Below are positions 35,264 to 43,940 of a stretch of 45,551 nt of DNA, in pieces. The notes beneath the pieces were generated by a model. That model saw only the letters and a list, made by a program, of their open reading frames with translations, had not been told where the DNA came from and searched no databases. Made by a program: the position numbers and the translations under genes. Position 1 is the stretch's first letter. Each line of letters starts with the position of its first letter. The stretch comes from Stutzerimonas stutzeri (GTDB lineage Bacteria; Pseudomonadota; Gammaproteobacteria; Pseudomonadales; Pseudomonadaceae), in NCBI RefSeq assembly GCF_002890915.1, contig NZ_POUT01000022.1, positions 1 through 45,551 of the forward strand. Direction: 5' to 3'.

Positions 35264-35342
35264 TCCGGTTACCTCTGATTGTCGTCTGGCTATGACCGGG
35301 AGCGCTCCGTCGGGTCCATGCAAGAGTGCGCAGGAGAGGGCA

Positions 35343-35942
35343 TCAGCGCTGGGTCAGTGCCGCAACGTCGGGTACGCAGACGGCGAAATTGTCGGCCAGT
35401 ATGGTCATTTCCATCCGATGGACCTGTTCGGCGTCGATGCTGCCGTCACCCATGGGCAGGTTGCGGGTCGCACAGGCACTGTCGACCAGGGTGCAGCGGT
35501 AGCCGTAATCCTTGGCGGCCCGGACGGTGGTGCTGATGCTCGAATGAGTCATGAATCCGCAGACGATCAGGTCCAGGCGGCCGATCTTCTGCAGCAGTTC
35601 ATGGAGCTCGGTGCCGGAAAACGCATTCGGCAGTCGTTTGGCGACCACGGCTTCACCCGGCTGCGGCGCAGCTTCCGGCATGATCTGGCCGCGAAAACCC
35701 TGGGGGTCGAATAACCCCCCACTGATGCCCAGGTGATGCACGTGCACGACCGGCGCGCCGGCTTCGCGCGCGGCGGCCAGCAAGCGGGTGATTTCAGGCA
35801 ATGCCCGGTCCAGGGCAGGCAGGGCAAGCACGCCGTTGCGGTACTCTTCCTGCACGTCGATGACCAGCAGGGTGGCGTTCGCCAGCGTTGCCGGGTTATA
35901 GCTGCGGCCACTGAGCTGAAGCATGGTCTGTGGCTTGGTCAT
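35343..35942 (-). CDS. Isochorismatase-family hydrolase, catalytic Cys apparently replaced
   Basis: A 199-residue cysteine-hydrolase fold. Asp29 (LLVIDVQ) and Lys102 (VVAKRLPNAF) of the usual Asp-Lys-Cys triad are present. However, the GFMTH..C(V/I) position reads GFMTHSSISTT, with Ser135 where the nucleophilic Cys normally sits; Cys128 lies seven residues before. It may be a serine variant, may bind without catalysis, or may be a subfamily trait. Start is ATG 35942 with AAGGAG at 6 nt, preferred over the longer frame to 36014. It neighbours prmB divergently. Confidence 0.85.
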   Translation of the reverse strand: MTKPQTMLQLSGRSYNPATLANATLLVIDVQEEYRNGVLALPALDRALPEITRLLAAAREAGAPVVHVHHLGISGGLFDPQGFRGQIMPEAAPQPGEAVVAKRLPNAFSGTELHELLQKIGRLDLIVCGFMTHSSISTTVRAAKDYGYRCTLVDSACATRNLPMGDGSIDAEQVHRMEMTILADNFAVCVPDVAALTQR

Positions 35943-36263
35943 TATCGACTCCTTGTACTGTGAGGGGGCTGATTGTGGCGCCAGAACGCGACGATGTGAA
36001 CCGCCCGGCCCCATGATTCGCCGGATGAATCCCTGGTTGCGGATTTCGATACTCGTATCCGCTTGGATGGCCAGTGAAGACAGCAGGTTCTATACCGGGC
36101 CGCAAGGGTACTGCGCCCAGCTTTTGGATGCTTCAATCAAATGGGTCATTTACAGATCGCGTCGGGCTTGTTCGCACTTGACGACCGACGCTTGGAACCG
36201 CCGTAGCTCGCGTTTCCATACGCCTGCTAAACTCGCGCGCCCTTTTTCATAGGAGATGCTCCC

Positions 36264-37187
36264 GTGACCGCTTCGCTCTCCCGTTTGCGTACCCTGCGTG
36301 ACTATATTCGCTGGGCTGTCAGCCGATTCCAGGCAGAGCAACTCTATTTCGGACACGGCACCGATAACGCCTGGGATGATGCCCGCCAACTGGTGCTCGG
36401 CGCGTTGCATCTGCCCTGGGAAATGTCCGATAGCTATCTGGATTGTCGCCTCGAGCTGGATGAGTGTGCCCATCTGCAGGCGCTCTTGCGTCGGCGCATC
36501 GAGGAACGTGTGCCGACGGCCTACCTGCTGGGGCAAGCCTGGTTCTGCGGGCTGCCGTTCATCGTGGATGAGCGGGTGCTCATTCCACGCTCGCCGATAG
36601 CCGAACTCATCGAACAGCGCTTCGAGCCATGGCTGAACAAGTCGCCCGCGCGGATTCTCGATCTGTGTACCGGTTCGGGGTGCATAGGCATCGCCTGCGC
36701 CTATGAGTTTCTCGATGCCGAGGTGGTGCTGGCTGACCTTTCGTTCGAGGCGTTGGAGGTGGCGAACCGGAATATCGAACTCCATGGCCTCGACGAGCGC
36801 GTCTACACGGTGCAGAGCGACGGTTTTCAGGGCTTGCCGAACCAGCGCTTCGATCTGATCGTGTCCAATCCGCCGTATGTGGATGCCGAGGATTTCGCCG
36901 ACATGCCTGAGGAATACCACCATGAGCCTGCATTGGGTTTGGCCTGTGGCGATGATGGGTTGGATCTGGTGCGGCGTATGCTCGCCGAAGCTGCGGATCA
37001 CCTTACAGATGATGGCGTTCTGATCATCGAGGTCGGCAACAGCCAGACCCATGTCCAGACTTTGTATCCTGAAGTGGATTTCACCTGGCTGGAATTCGCC
37101 CGTGGTGGCCATGGGGTATTCCTGCTTGCCGCCAGACAGTGTCGGGAGCACCAGGCGCTGTTCCGCTCTCGGACGGCGCCCATTTAA
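36264..37187 (+). CDS. prmB: Ribosomal protein uL3 N5-glutamine methyltransferase
   Basis: A 307-residue SAM-dependent methyltransferase that modifies a glutamine in ribosomal protein L3. It has an N-terminal helical domain, motif I LDLCTGSGCIGIA near residue 131, and the PrmB/PrmC catalytic motif NPPY at 202-205. The tail (EVGNSQ.HV...YP) is the PrmB rather than the PrmC form. Start is GTG 36264 with AGGAG 8 nt upstream. In PAO1 aroC lies a little further downstream; here zwf follows after a gap of nearly 300 bp. Confidence 0.94.
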   Translation: MTASLSRLRTLRDYIRWAVSRFQAEQLYFGHGTDNAWDDARQLVLGALHLPWEMSDSYLDCRLELDECAHLQALLRRRIEERVPTAYLLGQAWFCGLPFIVDERVLIPRSPIAELIEQRFEPWLNKSPARILDLCTGSGCIGIACAYEFLDAEVVLADLSFEALEVANRNIELHGLDERVYTVQSDGFQGLPNQRFDLIVSNPPYVDAEDFADMPEEYHHEPALGLACGDDGLDLVRRMLAEAADHLTDDGVLIIEVGNSQTHVQTLYPEVDFTWLEFARGGHGVFLLAARQCREHQALFRSRTAPI

Positions 37188-37481
37188 CCTCGATTCGGCC
37201 AAGCAGCGGGCAGGGCTTCGTTCGCTGCTTGTTGGCGCTACGCCGATACGGTGTTGCGGGAATTTATCGAAGCATTAACGTATTCGCGCTCTTTTCGATT
37301 TTTTTTTCATGGTCTCTTGAGCATTTGCCGAGCAATCGTGTCTGTTGGGGTGGCGCCAGTATTTCCTGAGTGATCGCCGCGACGCCGGCATTCATCGATT
37401 TGGGCTGTTTGGCTAGCCATCGTCGTGCTTAAGCTGTATTTCTGGCTGCATCGAGATTTTTGTATTTCAAGCGGAAAGACC
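37188..37481. other. Gap between prmB and zwf
   Basis: Nearly 300 bp with no gene. It includes a run of nine T's at about 37300-37308 but no convincing stem before it. It should contain the zwf promoter. I searched by eye for a HexR operator (TTGT/ACAA half-sites at the expected spacing) and saw none. No hexR gene is present, although this repressor is usually next to zwf in pseudomonads. This may be a rearrangement junction. Confidence 0.5.
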
Positions 37482-38951
37482 ATGCCAGGCATTACCCTAG
37501 AGGCCATCACTTTCTCCCTGTTCGGCGCCTTGGGCGATCTGGCGCTGCGCAAGCTGTTTCCCGCCCTGTATCAACTGGATCGGGCCGGCCTGCTGCATGC
37601 CGACACCCGAATACTGGCATTATCCCGCGAGCCGGGTGAGCCGTCGCTCCATAAGGCCCGTATCGAGCAGGCGTTGCACAACCGCATTCCGGCGGGCGAG
37701 CTGGACGAGCGGACGCTCCAGCGTTTCGCTGCCCGGCTTGAGTACCTGACGATGGATTTTCGCCAGGGTGAGGGTTACGCGGCGCTTGCCGAGTGCGTGC
37801 CGGCGGAGCTGCCGCTGATTGCTTACTTCGCCACACCGGCCTCCGTCTACGGCGATATCTGCCGATTCCTCGCAGCGACCGGGCTTGCCGAGCAGGCGCG
37901 AGTGGTGCTGGAAAAACCGATCGGGCATGACCTGGAATCGTCCCGGGTGATCAACGATGCCGTGGCGCAGTACTTCCCCGAGAACCGTATCTATCGCATC
38001 GACCACTATCTGGGCAAAGAGACCGTACAGAACCTCATTGCACTGCGTTTCGCCAATAGCCTGTTCGAGACGCAGTGGGACCAGCACCACATTTCGCATG
38101 TCGAGATCACGGTTGCCGAAACGGTGGGGATCGAGGGGCGCTGGGGGTATTTCGATCAGGCCGGCCAACTGCGCGACATGGTCCAGAACCATTTGCTGCA
38201 ACTGCTTTGCCTGATCGCCATGGACCCGCCGAGCAACCTCACGGCGGACAGCATTCGCGACGAAAAGGTCAAGGTGCTCAAGGCGCTGGCGCCGCTTACG
38301 CCCGAAAGCATTCACCAGCGTGTGGTCCGGGGCCAGTACGCTGCCGGGAATGTCGCAGGCAAGGCAGTTCCCGGTTATCTCGAAGAAGAGAATTCCAATA
38401 CCGAAAGCAGTACCGAAACCTTCGTGGCGCTGCGGGCCGATATCTGCAACTGGCGCTGGTCGGGCGTCCCGTTCTATCTGCGCACCGGCAAGCGCATGGC
38501 GCAGAAACTGTCGCAGATCGTCATCCATTTCAAGGAGCCGCCGTTCTATATCTTCGCCCCGGAGCAGCGCTCGTTGATCAGCAACCGCCTGATCATTCGC
38601 TTGCAGCCGGACGAAGGAATCTCCCTGCAGGTGATGACCAAGGAGCAGGGCCTGGACAAGGGGATGCATCTTCGCAGCGGCCCTCTGCAGCTGAATTTCT
38701 CCGAGACCTACAAGAGCGCTCGAATCCCGGATGCCTACGAGCGCCTGCTGCTGGAAGTCATGCAGGGCAACCAGAACCTGTTCGTGCGCCGGGACGAGAT
38801 CGAGTACGCCTGGCAATGGTGCGATCAGTTGATCGACGGCTGGACCCGGCTCGGTGCAGAACTCAAACTTTATCCGGCCGGCTCCTGGGGGCCGGTCGCT
38901 TCGATTGCCCTCATCACGCGTGACGGGAGGTCCTGGTATGGCGATCTCTGA
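37482..38951 (+). CDS. zwf: Glucose-6-phosphate 1-dehydrogenase
   Basis: A 489-residue enzyme that oxidises glucose-6-phosphate to 6-phosphogluconolactone with NADP+ (some Pseudomonas forms also use NAD+). The N-terminal FGALGDLALRKLFPALY is the dinucleotide-binding G..GDLA..K motif, and RIDHYLGKE (D174, H175, K179) is the substrate-binding and catalytic signature. Start is ATG 37482 (MPGITLEAITF), preceded by GGAAAG. The frame is open to 37425, but conserved sequence starts at MPG. It overlaps pgl by 14 bp, so the two are coupled. Confidence 0.97.
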   Translation: MPGITLEAITFSLFGALGDLALRKLFPALYQLDRAGLLHADTRILALSREPGEPSLHKARIEQALHNRIPAGELDERTLQRFAARLEYLTMDFRQGEGYAALAECVPAELPLIAYFATPASVYGDICRFLAATGLAEQARVVLEKPIGHDLESSRVINDAVAQYFPENRIYRIDHYLGKETVQNLIALRFANSLFETQWDQHHISHVEITVAETVGIEGRWGYFDQAGQLRDMVQNHLLQLLCLIAMDPPSNLTADSIRDEKVKVLKALAPLTPESIHQRVVRGQYAAGNVAGKAVPGYLEEENSNTESSTETFVALRADICNWRWSGVPFYLRTGKRMAQKLSQIVIHFKEPPFYIFAPEQRSLISNRLIIRLQPDEGISLQVMTKEQGLDKGMHLRSGPLQLNFSETYKSARIPDAYERLLLEVMQGNQNLFVRRDEIEYAWQWCDQLIDGWTRLGAELKLYPAGSWGPVASIALITRDGRSWYGDL

Positions 38952-39651
38952 ACTCGATCTGCCCACTGGCGTTATTGCCCACAGTTCGGCCGATGCGCAG
39001 CGACAGGCGGAACTGCTGGCCGACGGGGTGGCCAAGGCGCTCGCGTATGCCGTGCAAACCCATGGTGTGGCCAGCCTCGTCGTATCCGGCGGGCGCAGCC
39101 CGGTTGCCTTCTTCGAGGAACTCTCGCGGCGGGAACTTCCATGGTCCAGGGTGCAGGTCGGCCTGGCCGATGAGCGTTGGGTGCCGCCAAGCGACCCCGC
39201 GAGCAACGAGGGCCTGGTTCGCCGCCATCTATTACGGAACGCCGCGGCCGAGGCGCAGCTGTTCGGGCTTTATCGGCCTGCGGATGCGCTCGAGGATGCG
39301 GCGCGGCTAGCCGATCAGGCGTTGCTGGAATTCACCCGTCCCATCGATGTGCTCGTGCTGGGCATGGGGAACGATGGACATACGGCTTCGCTGTTTCCTG
39401 GCAATGCGAACCTTGCGCATGCGCTGCGGCATGACTGCCCGGAACGCTGCCTGCCGATGCACGCGCCGGCTGCCCCCGAGTGCCGGATTACGCTGACCTA
39501 TCCCTTACTGGCCTCCGCCCGGATGCAGTGCCTGGCGATCCAGGGTACCGACAAGCTCGAAACCATGCGTGCGGCATTGAATGCTGATGCCCAGCAGATG
39601 CCGATTCGCGCGTTCCTGCATTCCCCGCTGGAAATTTACTGGTGCCCATGA
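38938..39651 (+). CDS. pgl: 6-phosphogluconolactonase
   Basis: A 237-residue hydrolase that opens 6-phosphogluconolactone to 6-phosphogluconate. The family signatures VSGGRSP, VGLADERWVPP.DPASNE and GMGNDGHTASLFPG are present. Start is ATG 38938, with GGAGG 7 nt upstream, inside the end of zwf. The longer frame to 38854 lies in the zwf coding region and is rejected. It forms the middle of the zwf-pgl-eda operon that feeds the Entner-Doudoroff pathway. Confidence 0.96.
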   Translation: MAISELDLPTGVIAHSSADAQRQAELLADGVAKALAYAVQTHGVASLVVSGGRSPVAFFEELSRRELPWSRVQVGLADERWVPPSDPASNEGLVRRHLLRNAAAEAQLFGLYRPADALEDAARLADQALLEFTRPIDVLVLGMGNDGHTASLFPGNANLAHALRHDCPERCLPMHAPAAPECRITLTYPLLASARMQCLAIQGTDKLETMRAALNADAQQMPIRAFLHSPLEIYWCP

Positions 39652-39668
39652 GGCCCGAGGATTCTTTC

Positions 39669-40313
39669 ATGACCATGGACCAGAAAAACGCCCTGATCGA
39701 AACCCTTTGCGTGCGTGCCCGGATTCTTCCGGTGATCACGATCGGTAGCGAGGAGCAGATCTTGCCGTTGGCCGACGCGCTTGCTGCCGGCGGCCTCGAT
39801 ACATTGGAGATCACCCTGCGTTCGCCTCACGGCATCACCGCCATTCGCCGCCTGCGCGAAGAGCGCCCCGACTTGTGCGTCGGTGCCGGAACGGTGCTGG
39901 ACCGTCGCATGATGGACGAGGTGGAGGCTGCCGGTGCACAGTTCATCGTGACGCCCGGTTCCACGCGGGAAATGCTCGAGGCCGGCGTGAGCTGCTCCAT
40001 ACCGTTGCTGCCGGGTACCGGTAGTGCATCGGATGTCATGGAGGGCTATGCGCTGGGTTATCGTCGCTTCAAGCTGTTCCCTGCGGAGGTCTGTGGTGGT
40101 ATCGCCGCCTTGAAGGCATTGAGCGGGCCTTTCGCGGATGTGCGTTTCTGTCCTACCGGCGGCATCAATGCCACGAACGCGGCCCAGTATCTGGCTCTGC
40201 CGAACGTGATGTGCGTCGGCGGTACCTGGATGATCGATGCACAAAGCCTGAAGAACGGCGATTGGGCGCGGATACAGCGAAACACCGCCGAGGCGCTTGC
40301 CGCGTTGGGTTAG
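39669..40313 (+). CDS. eda: 2-dehydro-3-deoxy-6-phosphogluconate aldolase
   Basis: A 214-residue class I aldolase that splits KDPG to pyruvate and glyceraldehyde-3-phosphate, the last step of the Entner-Doudoroff pathway. LEITLRSPHG, GAGTVLD and the Schiff-base Lys135 in RRFKLFPAE followed by FCPTGGIN are diagnostic. Start is ATG 39669 with GAGG 8 nt upstream; ATG 39675 is an alternative, and the frame extends back to 39642 into pgl. It is cotranscribed with zwf and pgl. Confidence 0.96.
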   Translation: MTMDQKNALIETLCVRARILPVITIGSEEQILPLADALAAGGLDTLEITLRSPHGITAIRRLREERPDLCVGAGTVLDRRMMDEVEAAGAQFIVTPGSTREMLEAGVSCSIPLLPGTGSASDVMEGYALGYRRFKLFPAEVCGGIAALKALSGPFADVRFCPTGGINATNAAQYLALPNVMCVGGTWMIDAQSLKNGDWARIQRNTAEALAALG

Positions 40314-40413
40314 GGAAACGGAGCGTGATTCGCTATCCCTTGGTGCGCGCTATCACCGATACGCGTATGATTCGCGCCCTTTCAATCGGAATGCCACACC
40401 GGGAGGTGCCCAG

Positions 40414-41544
40414 ATGACCGAACACGAAGACACGACCGCACACGTTGCCCACGGCGAAAAACTGCAGAAGGTGCTTGCCCGTCTGGGTATGGCCTCGCGC
40501 CGCGACGTCGAGAAATGGATCGGCGAGGGGCGGGTGAAGGTCAACGGGGCCATTGCGAGCCTGGGCCAGCGTGTCGACTCGCATGACGCGATCGCCGTCG
40601 ATGGCCGTCTGCTCAAACGCGAAGAAGCCAGCGAATCGGTTCGCCGCGTGCTGATCTACAACAAGCCCGACGGCGAGATTTGCACCCGCAACGATCCCGA
40701 AGGCCGCCCCACGGTATTCGACCGGCTGCCGCGCCCCAAAGAAGGCCGCTGGATCAACATCGGTCGCCTCGACATCAATACCACCGGCCTGCTGCTGTTC
40801 ACTACCGATGGCGAGTTGGCCAACCGCCTGATGCATCCCTCCTATGAAATGGACCGCGAATATGCGGTACGTGTCCGCGGCGAGGTCGACGACGAGATGA
40901 TCGAGCGGCTGAAAACCGGCGTGATGCTCGAAGACGGGCCGGCACGTTTCACTGACATCCAGGAGGCGCCGGGCGGTGAGGGGCTCAACCATTGGTACCA
41001 CTGCGTGGTGATGGAGGGCCGTAATCGCGAGGTTCGCCGCCTGTGGGAGTCCCAGGGGCTGGTGGTTAGCCGGCTGAAGCGGGTTCGTTTCGGGCCGGTG
41101 TTCATGACCTCCGATCTGCCCATGGGCCGCTGGCGCGAGTTGTCGCAGGCGGAGGTGGACATCCTCAGTGAGGAAGTCGGTCTCAAGCCGGTGGCACTCC
41201 CGGCAATGAAAGCCAAGGCCAAAGAGAAGATCGACCGCATGCAACGCAAGGTGGCGAAGCCGCTCGGTCGTGGCGAGCGGCGGTCGCGAACTCTGCGTCC
41301 GGCGAACGAAGCCGATGTACATGGCACTGCGGAAAAAGCGCACGGCCCTCGTGCCGATCAGGCTGCCCGCAAACCACATGGCGGCGGCAAGGGCAGGGGG
41401 ACAGCGGTTGCCGAGCGTCCGGGAGATTCGGTTCGCAAGGGCGGCAAGCGCAGTGACGAATCCGGCCATTCCCGGCCTGGCGCTGGCAAGAAGCGGGGCG
41501 CGGCAGGCAACGATGGCCGTGGTGAGCGTGCAAAACGTCCTTGA
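40414..41544 (+). CDS. rluB: 23S rRNA pseudouridine synthase, RluB type
   Basis: A 376-residue RsuA/RluB-family enzyme that makes pseudouridine 2605 in 23S rRNA (E. coli numbering). It has an N-terminal S4 RNA-binding domain (KLQKVLARLGMASRRDVEKWI) and the catalytic motif GRLDINTTGLLLFTTDG. From about residue 260 a long basic, Gly/Arg/Lys-rich low-complexity tail follows, as in Pseudomonas RluB proteins. Start is ATG 40414 with GGAGG 7 nt upstream; the longer frame from 40297 overlaps eda and is rejected. The gene ends at a shared hairpin before convergent yciK. Confidence 0.94.
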   Translation: MTEHEDTTAHVAHGEKLQKVLARLGMASRRDVEKWIGEGRVKVNGAIASLGQRVDSHDAIAVDGRLLKREEASESVRRVLIYNKPDGEICTRNDPEGRPTVFDRLPRPKEGRWINIGRLDINTTGLLLFTTDGELANRLMHPSYEMDREYAVRVRGEVDDEMIERLKTGVMLEDGPARFTDIQEAPGGEGLNHWYHCVVMEGRNREVRRLWESQGLVVSRLKRVRFGPVFMTSDLPMGRWRELSQAEVDILSEEVGLKPVALPAMKAKAKEKIDRMQRKVAKPLGRGERRSRTLRPANEADVHGTAEKAHGPRADQAARKPHGGGKGRGTAVAERPGDSVRKGGKRSDESGHSRPGAGKKRGAAGNDGRGERAKRP

Positions 41545-41561
41545 TCATCTCACGGGATGAC

Positions 41562-41585
41562 CTTGGGGCTGGTTCCAGCCCCAAG
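41562..41585. terminator. Hairpin between convergent rluB and yciK
   Basis: A perfect 11-bp inverted repeat, CTTGGGGCTGG (41562-41572) and CCAGCCCCAAG (41575-41585), with a 2-nt centre. It lacks a T-run on either side, so it is a likely bidirectional processing or pausing site rather than a classical intrinsic terminator. Confidence 0.65.
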
Positions 41586-41595
41586 CGTAGCGGCT

Positions 41596-42336
41596 CTATT
41601 GTGCGTTCAGGGCCTGCCCGTTGACGCCAGCGCTGTCCGGACCCATCAGGTACAGATAGACGGGCATGATCTCTGCCGGCAACGGATTGGCCGCAGGGTT
41701 TTCCGCGGGGTAGGCCTTGGCGCGCATGTCGGTGCGGGTGGCACCCGGGTTGACGCTGTTGGCGCGGACCGCAGCGGTGTCTTCCACCTCATCGGCGAGC
41801 ACCTGCATCAAGCCCTCGGTGGCGAACTTCGATACCGCATAGGCACCCCAGTAGGCGCGTCCCTTACGGCCGACGCTGCTGGATGTGAAGATCACCGAGG
41901 CATCCTTGGAAAGCTTGAGCAGCGGCAGTAACGTGCTGGTCAGCATGAACATCGCGCTGACATTCACCTGCATCACGCGCATGAAATTGTCTCCGGACAA
42001 TTGCTCCAGCGGCGTGCGGGGGCCGACGATGGCTGCGTTGTGGAGAAGGCCGTCGAGATGTCCGAATTCGCCCTCGACCATGGCGGCCAACTCGTCGTAT
42101 TGATGCGGCAGCGCGGTCTCCAGGTTGAAGGGGATGACGGCGGGGCGCGGATGTCCTGCCGCCTCGATATCGTCATAGACGCGGTTCAGGTTCTCTTCGT
42201 TCTTGCCCAGCAGAAGAACGGTGGCGCCATGTGCGGCATAGGCTTTCGCGGCTGCCTCGCCAATGCCGCGACCGGCGCCGGTAACCATGATGATGCGCCC
42301 CTGGAGAAGGTCGGGGCGGGCGGAATACTCGAACAT
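41596..42336 (-). CDS. yciK: Short-chain dehydrogenase/reductase, YciK family
   Basis: A 246-residue classical SDR. It has the NAD(P)-binding TGAGRGIG at residues 19-26, NAA near 100, the catalytic Ser at 142-144, and Tyr156 and Lys160 in YAVSK. The substrate of YciK is not established. Start is ATG 42336 with GAGG 6 nt upstream. It is the last gene of the mtaD-ubiG-mupP-yciK run, the order known from PAO1. Confidence 0.93.
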   Translation of the reverse strand: MFEYSARPDLLQGRIIMVTGAGRGIGEAAAKAYAAHGATVLLLGKNEENLNRVYDDIEAAGHPRPAVIPFNLETALPHQYDELAAMVEGEFGHLDGLLHNAAIVGPRTPLEQLSGDNFMRVMQVNVSAMFMLTSTLLPLLKLSKDASVIFTSSSVGRKGRAYWGAYAVSKFATEGLMQVLADEVEDTAAVRANSVNPGATRTDMRAKAYPAENPAANPLPAEIMPVYLYLMGPDSAGVNGQALNAQ

Positions 42337-42419
42337 CGTGTGCCTCGTCTATCTTATGAACAGTGGCGCCCGGCAGTGCGGCGCGAAAAGGTCGAACTGG
42401 TATTCAGAAAGCCGTTGCC

Positions 42420-43091
42420 TCAGCAACTGCAGAGTGCGCGTTCCAGTACGTTGCGCAGCTCCAGAGGATGGTCCACCACCACGTCGGCGCCCCAGTGATC
42501 AGGGTTGTCCTCGGGATGTATGTAGCCATAGCGTACGGCGGCCGTACGGCTTCCCGCGGCGCGGCCGGACTCGATATCCCGCAGGTCATCGCCCACGAAC
42601 AAGACCGTGCGTGGATCGAGGTTGAGCTGGCGGCACGCCAGCAACATGGGTTCGGGATCGGGCTTGCTCTTGCTGACATGGTCGGGGCAGACCAGCACGG
42701 CAGACCGTGAAGCCAGGCCCAGCTGCTGCATTATCGGCTCGGCGAAGCGCAGGGGCTTATTGGTGACCACTCCCCAGAGCAGGTTGGCATGCTCGATGTC
42801 CTCGAGCAGCTCGGCCATGCCATCGTAAAGATGGCTGTATATGGCGCAGTGCTCCTGGTAGCGCTCGAGGAATTCCAGCCGCAGCGCTTCGAATTCAGCC
42901 GAAAACGGGTCCGTGTCGAACGCGCTGAGTACCATGGCCCTGGCCCCGCCTGATACGACATCGCGGATCTGCTGGTCCGGCACGCGAGGAAGCCCTCGGG
43001 CAAGGCGCATAGCCTGGGCTACGGCGATGAAGTCGGGAGCGGTATCGAGCAGGGTACCGTCCATGTCGAACAGAACAGCGCGCAGGCGCAT
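42420..43091 (-). CDS. mupP: N-acetylmuramic acid 6-phosphate phosphatase
   Basis: A 223-residue HAD phosphatase. The nucleophile motif DMDGT has D9 and D11, and a late FVGDDLRD motif supplies the acidic residues. In Pseudomonas this protein, once annotated as phosphoglycolate phosphatase Gph, dephosphorylates MurNAc-6-P in the cell-wall recycling bypass that contributes to intrinsic fosfomycin tolerance. The assignment rests on family and position next to ubiG. I chose ATG 43091, which overlaps the ubiG stop (TGATG), over TTG 43094, because AGGAGG is better spaced for it. Confidence 0.88.
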   Translation of the reverse strand: MRLRAVLFDMDGTLLDTAPDFIAVAQAMRLARGLPRVPDQQIRDVVSGGARAMVLSAFDTDPFSAEFEALRLEFLERYQEHCAIYSHLYDGMAELLEDIEHANLLWGVVTNKPLRFAEPIMQQLGLASRSAVLVCPDHVSKSKPDPEPMLLACRQLNLDPRTVLFVGDDLRDIESGRAAGSRTAAVRYGYIHPEDNPDHWGADVVVDHPLELRNVLERALCSC

Positions 43092-43789
43092 CAAGCCTCC
43101 TTGATCGTCTGGACCATATAGTTGACGTCCACATTCGCGGAAAGCTTGTACTGCTTGGTCAGCGGATTGTAGGTGACGCCGATGATGTCCTTGACGGCCA
43201 GCCCCGTATCGCGGCTCCAGGCGCCTAGTTCGGATGGGCGGATGAATTTCTTGAAATCATGGGTTCCGCGCGGCAGCAGCTGCAGCAGGTACTCCGCTCC
43301 GATAATGGCGAACGCGTAAGCCTTCGGGTTGCGGTTGATCGTCGAAAAAAACACCTGTCCACCGGGCTTGACCAGTGCATGACAGGCGCGAATGACCGAT
43401 GCCGGGTCCGGAACGTGTTCGAGCATCTCGAGGCAGGTGACGACATCGAATTGTCCGGGGCATTCGCTGGCCATGGCTTCGGCGGTGATTTGCCGATAAT
43501 CGATTTCCAGCCCGGATTCGAGCAGATGCAGGCGCGCAACGGACAAGGGGGCTTCGCCCATGTCGATACCGGTTACCTGGGCGCCGCGGTGTGCCATCGC
43601 TTCGCTGAGAATTCCGCCGCCGCACCCGATGTCGATGACCTTCTTGCCGGCAAGAGAGGCGTGCTCGTCTATCCAGTTCACCCGCAGTGGATTGATTTCG
43701 TGCAGGGGCTTGAATTCGCTTTCGCGATCCCACCAGCGGTGTGCAAGGGCTTCGAATTTGGCGATTTCAGCGTGGTCGACGTTACTCAT
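43091..43789 (-). CDS. ubiG: Ubiquinone biosynthesis O-methyltransferase
   Basis: A 232-residue SAM methyltransferase that carries out both O-methylations in ubiquinone synthesis. It has the N-terminal KFEALAHRWWD and the SAM site VIDIGCGGG at 51-59, and the LEMLEHVPDP motif, all typical of UbiG. The membrane-associating surface cannot be judged from sequence. Its stop overlaps the mupP start, so the pair is translationally coupled. mtaD lies 151 bp upstream. Confidence 0.97.
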   Translation of the reverse strand: MSNVDHAEIAKFEALAHRWWDRESEFKPLHEINPLRVNWIDEHASLAGKKVIDIGCGGGILSEAMAHRGAQVTGIDMGEAPLSVARLHLLESGLEIDYRQITAEAMASECPGQFDVVTCLEMLEHVPDPASVIRACHALVKPGGQVFFSTINRNPKAYAFAIIGAEYLLQLLPRGTHDFKKFIRPSELGAWSRDTGLAVKDIIGVTYNPLTKQYKLSANVDVNYMVQTIKEA

Positions 43790-43940
43790 GGTGCGTTCCG
43801 TTTGAAAGCTTGAGGGAGAAGCTTGAGCTGCAAACGCTCATGTTGCCAGCTTCCGTCAGACGAAGGGCGCTACAGGTGCCTATCGTTGTATGTCAGTTTG
43901 TCGCGGTATTGCCGATGCCCTCGGCGATGGAGGGCGCGCA

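Noticed and set aside
37620..39206. 528-residue minus-strand frame opposite zwf and pgl
   Set aside because: Shadow frame across two well-supported genes; no domain.
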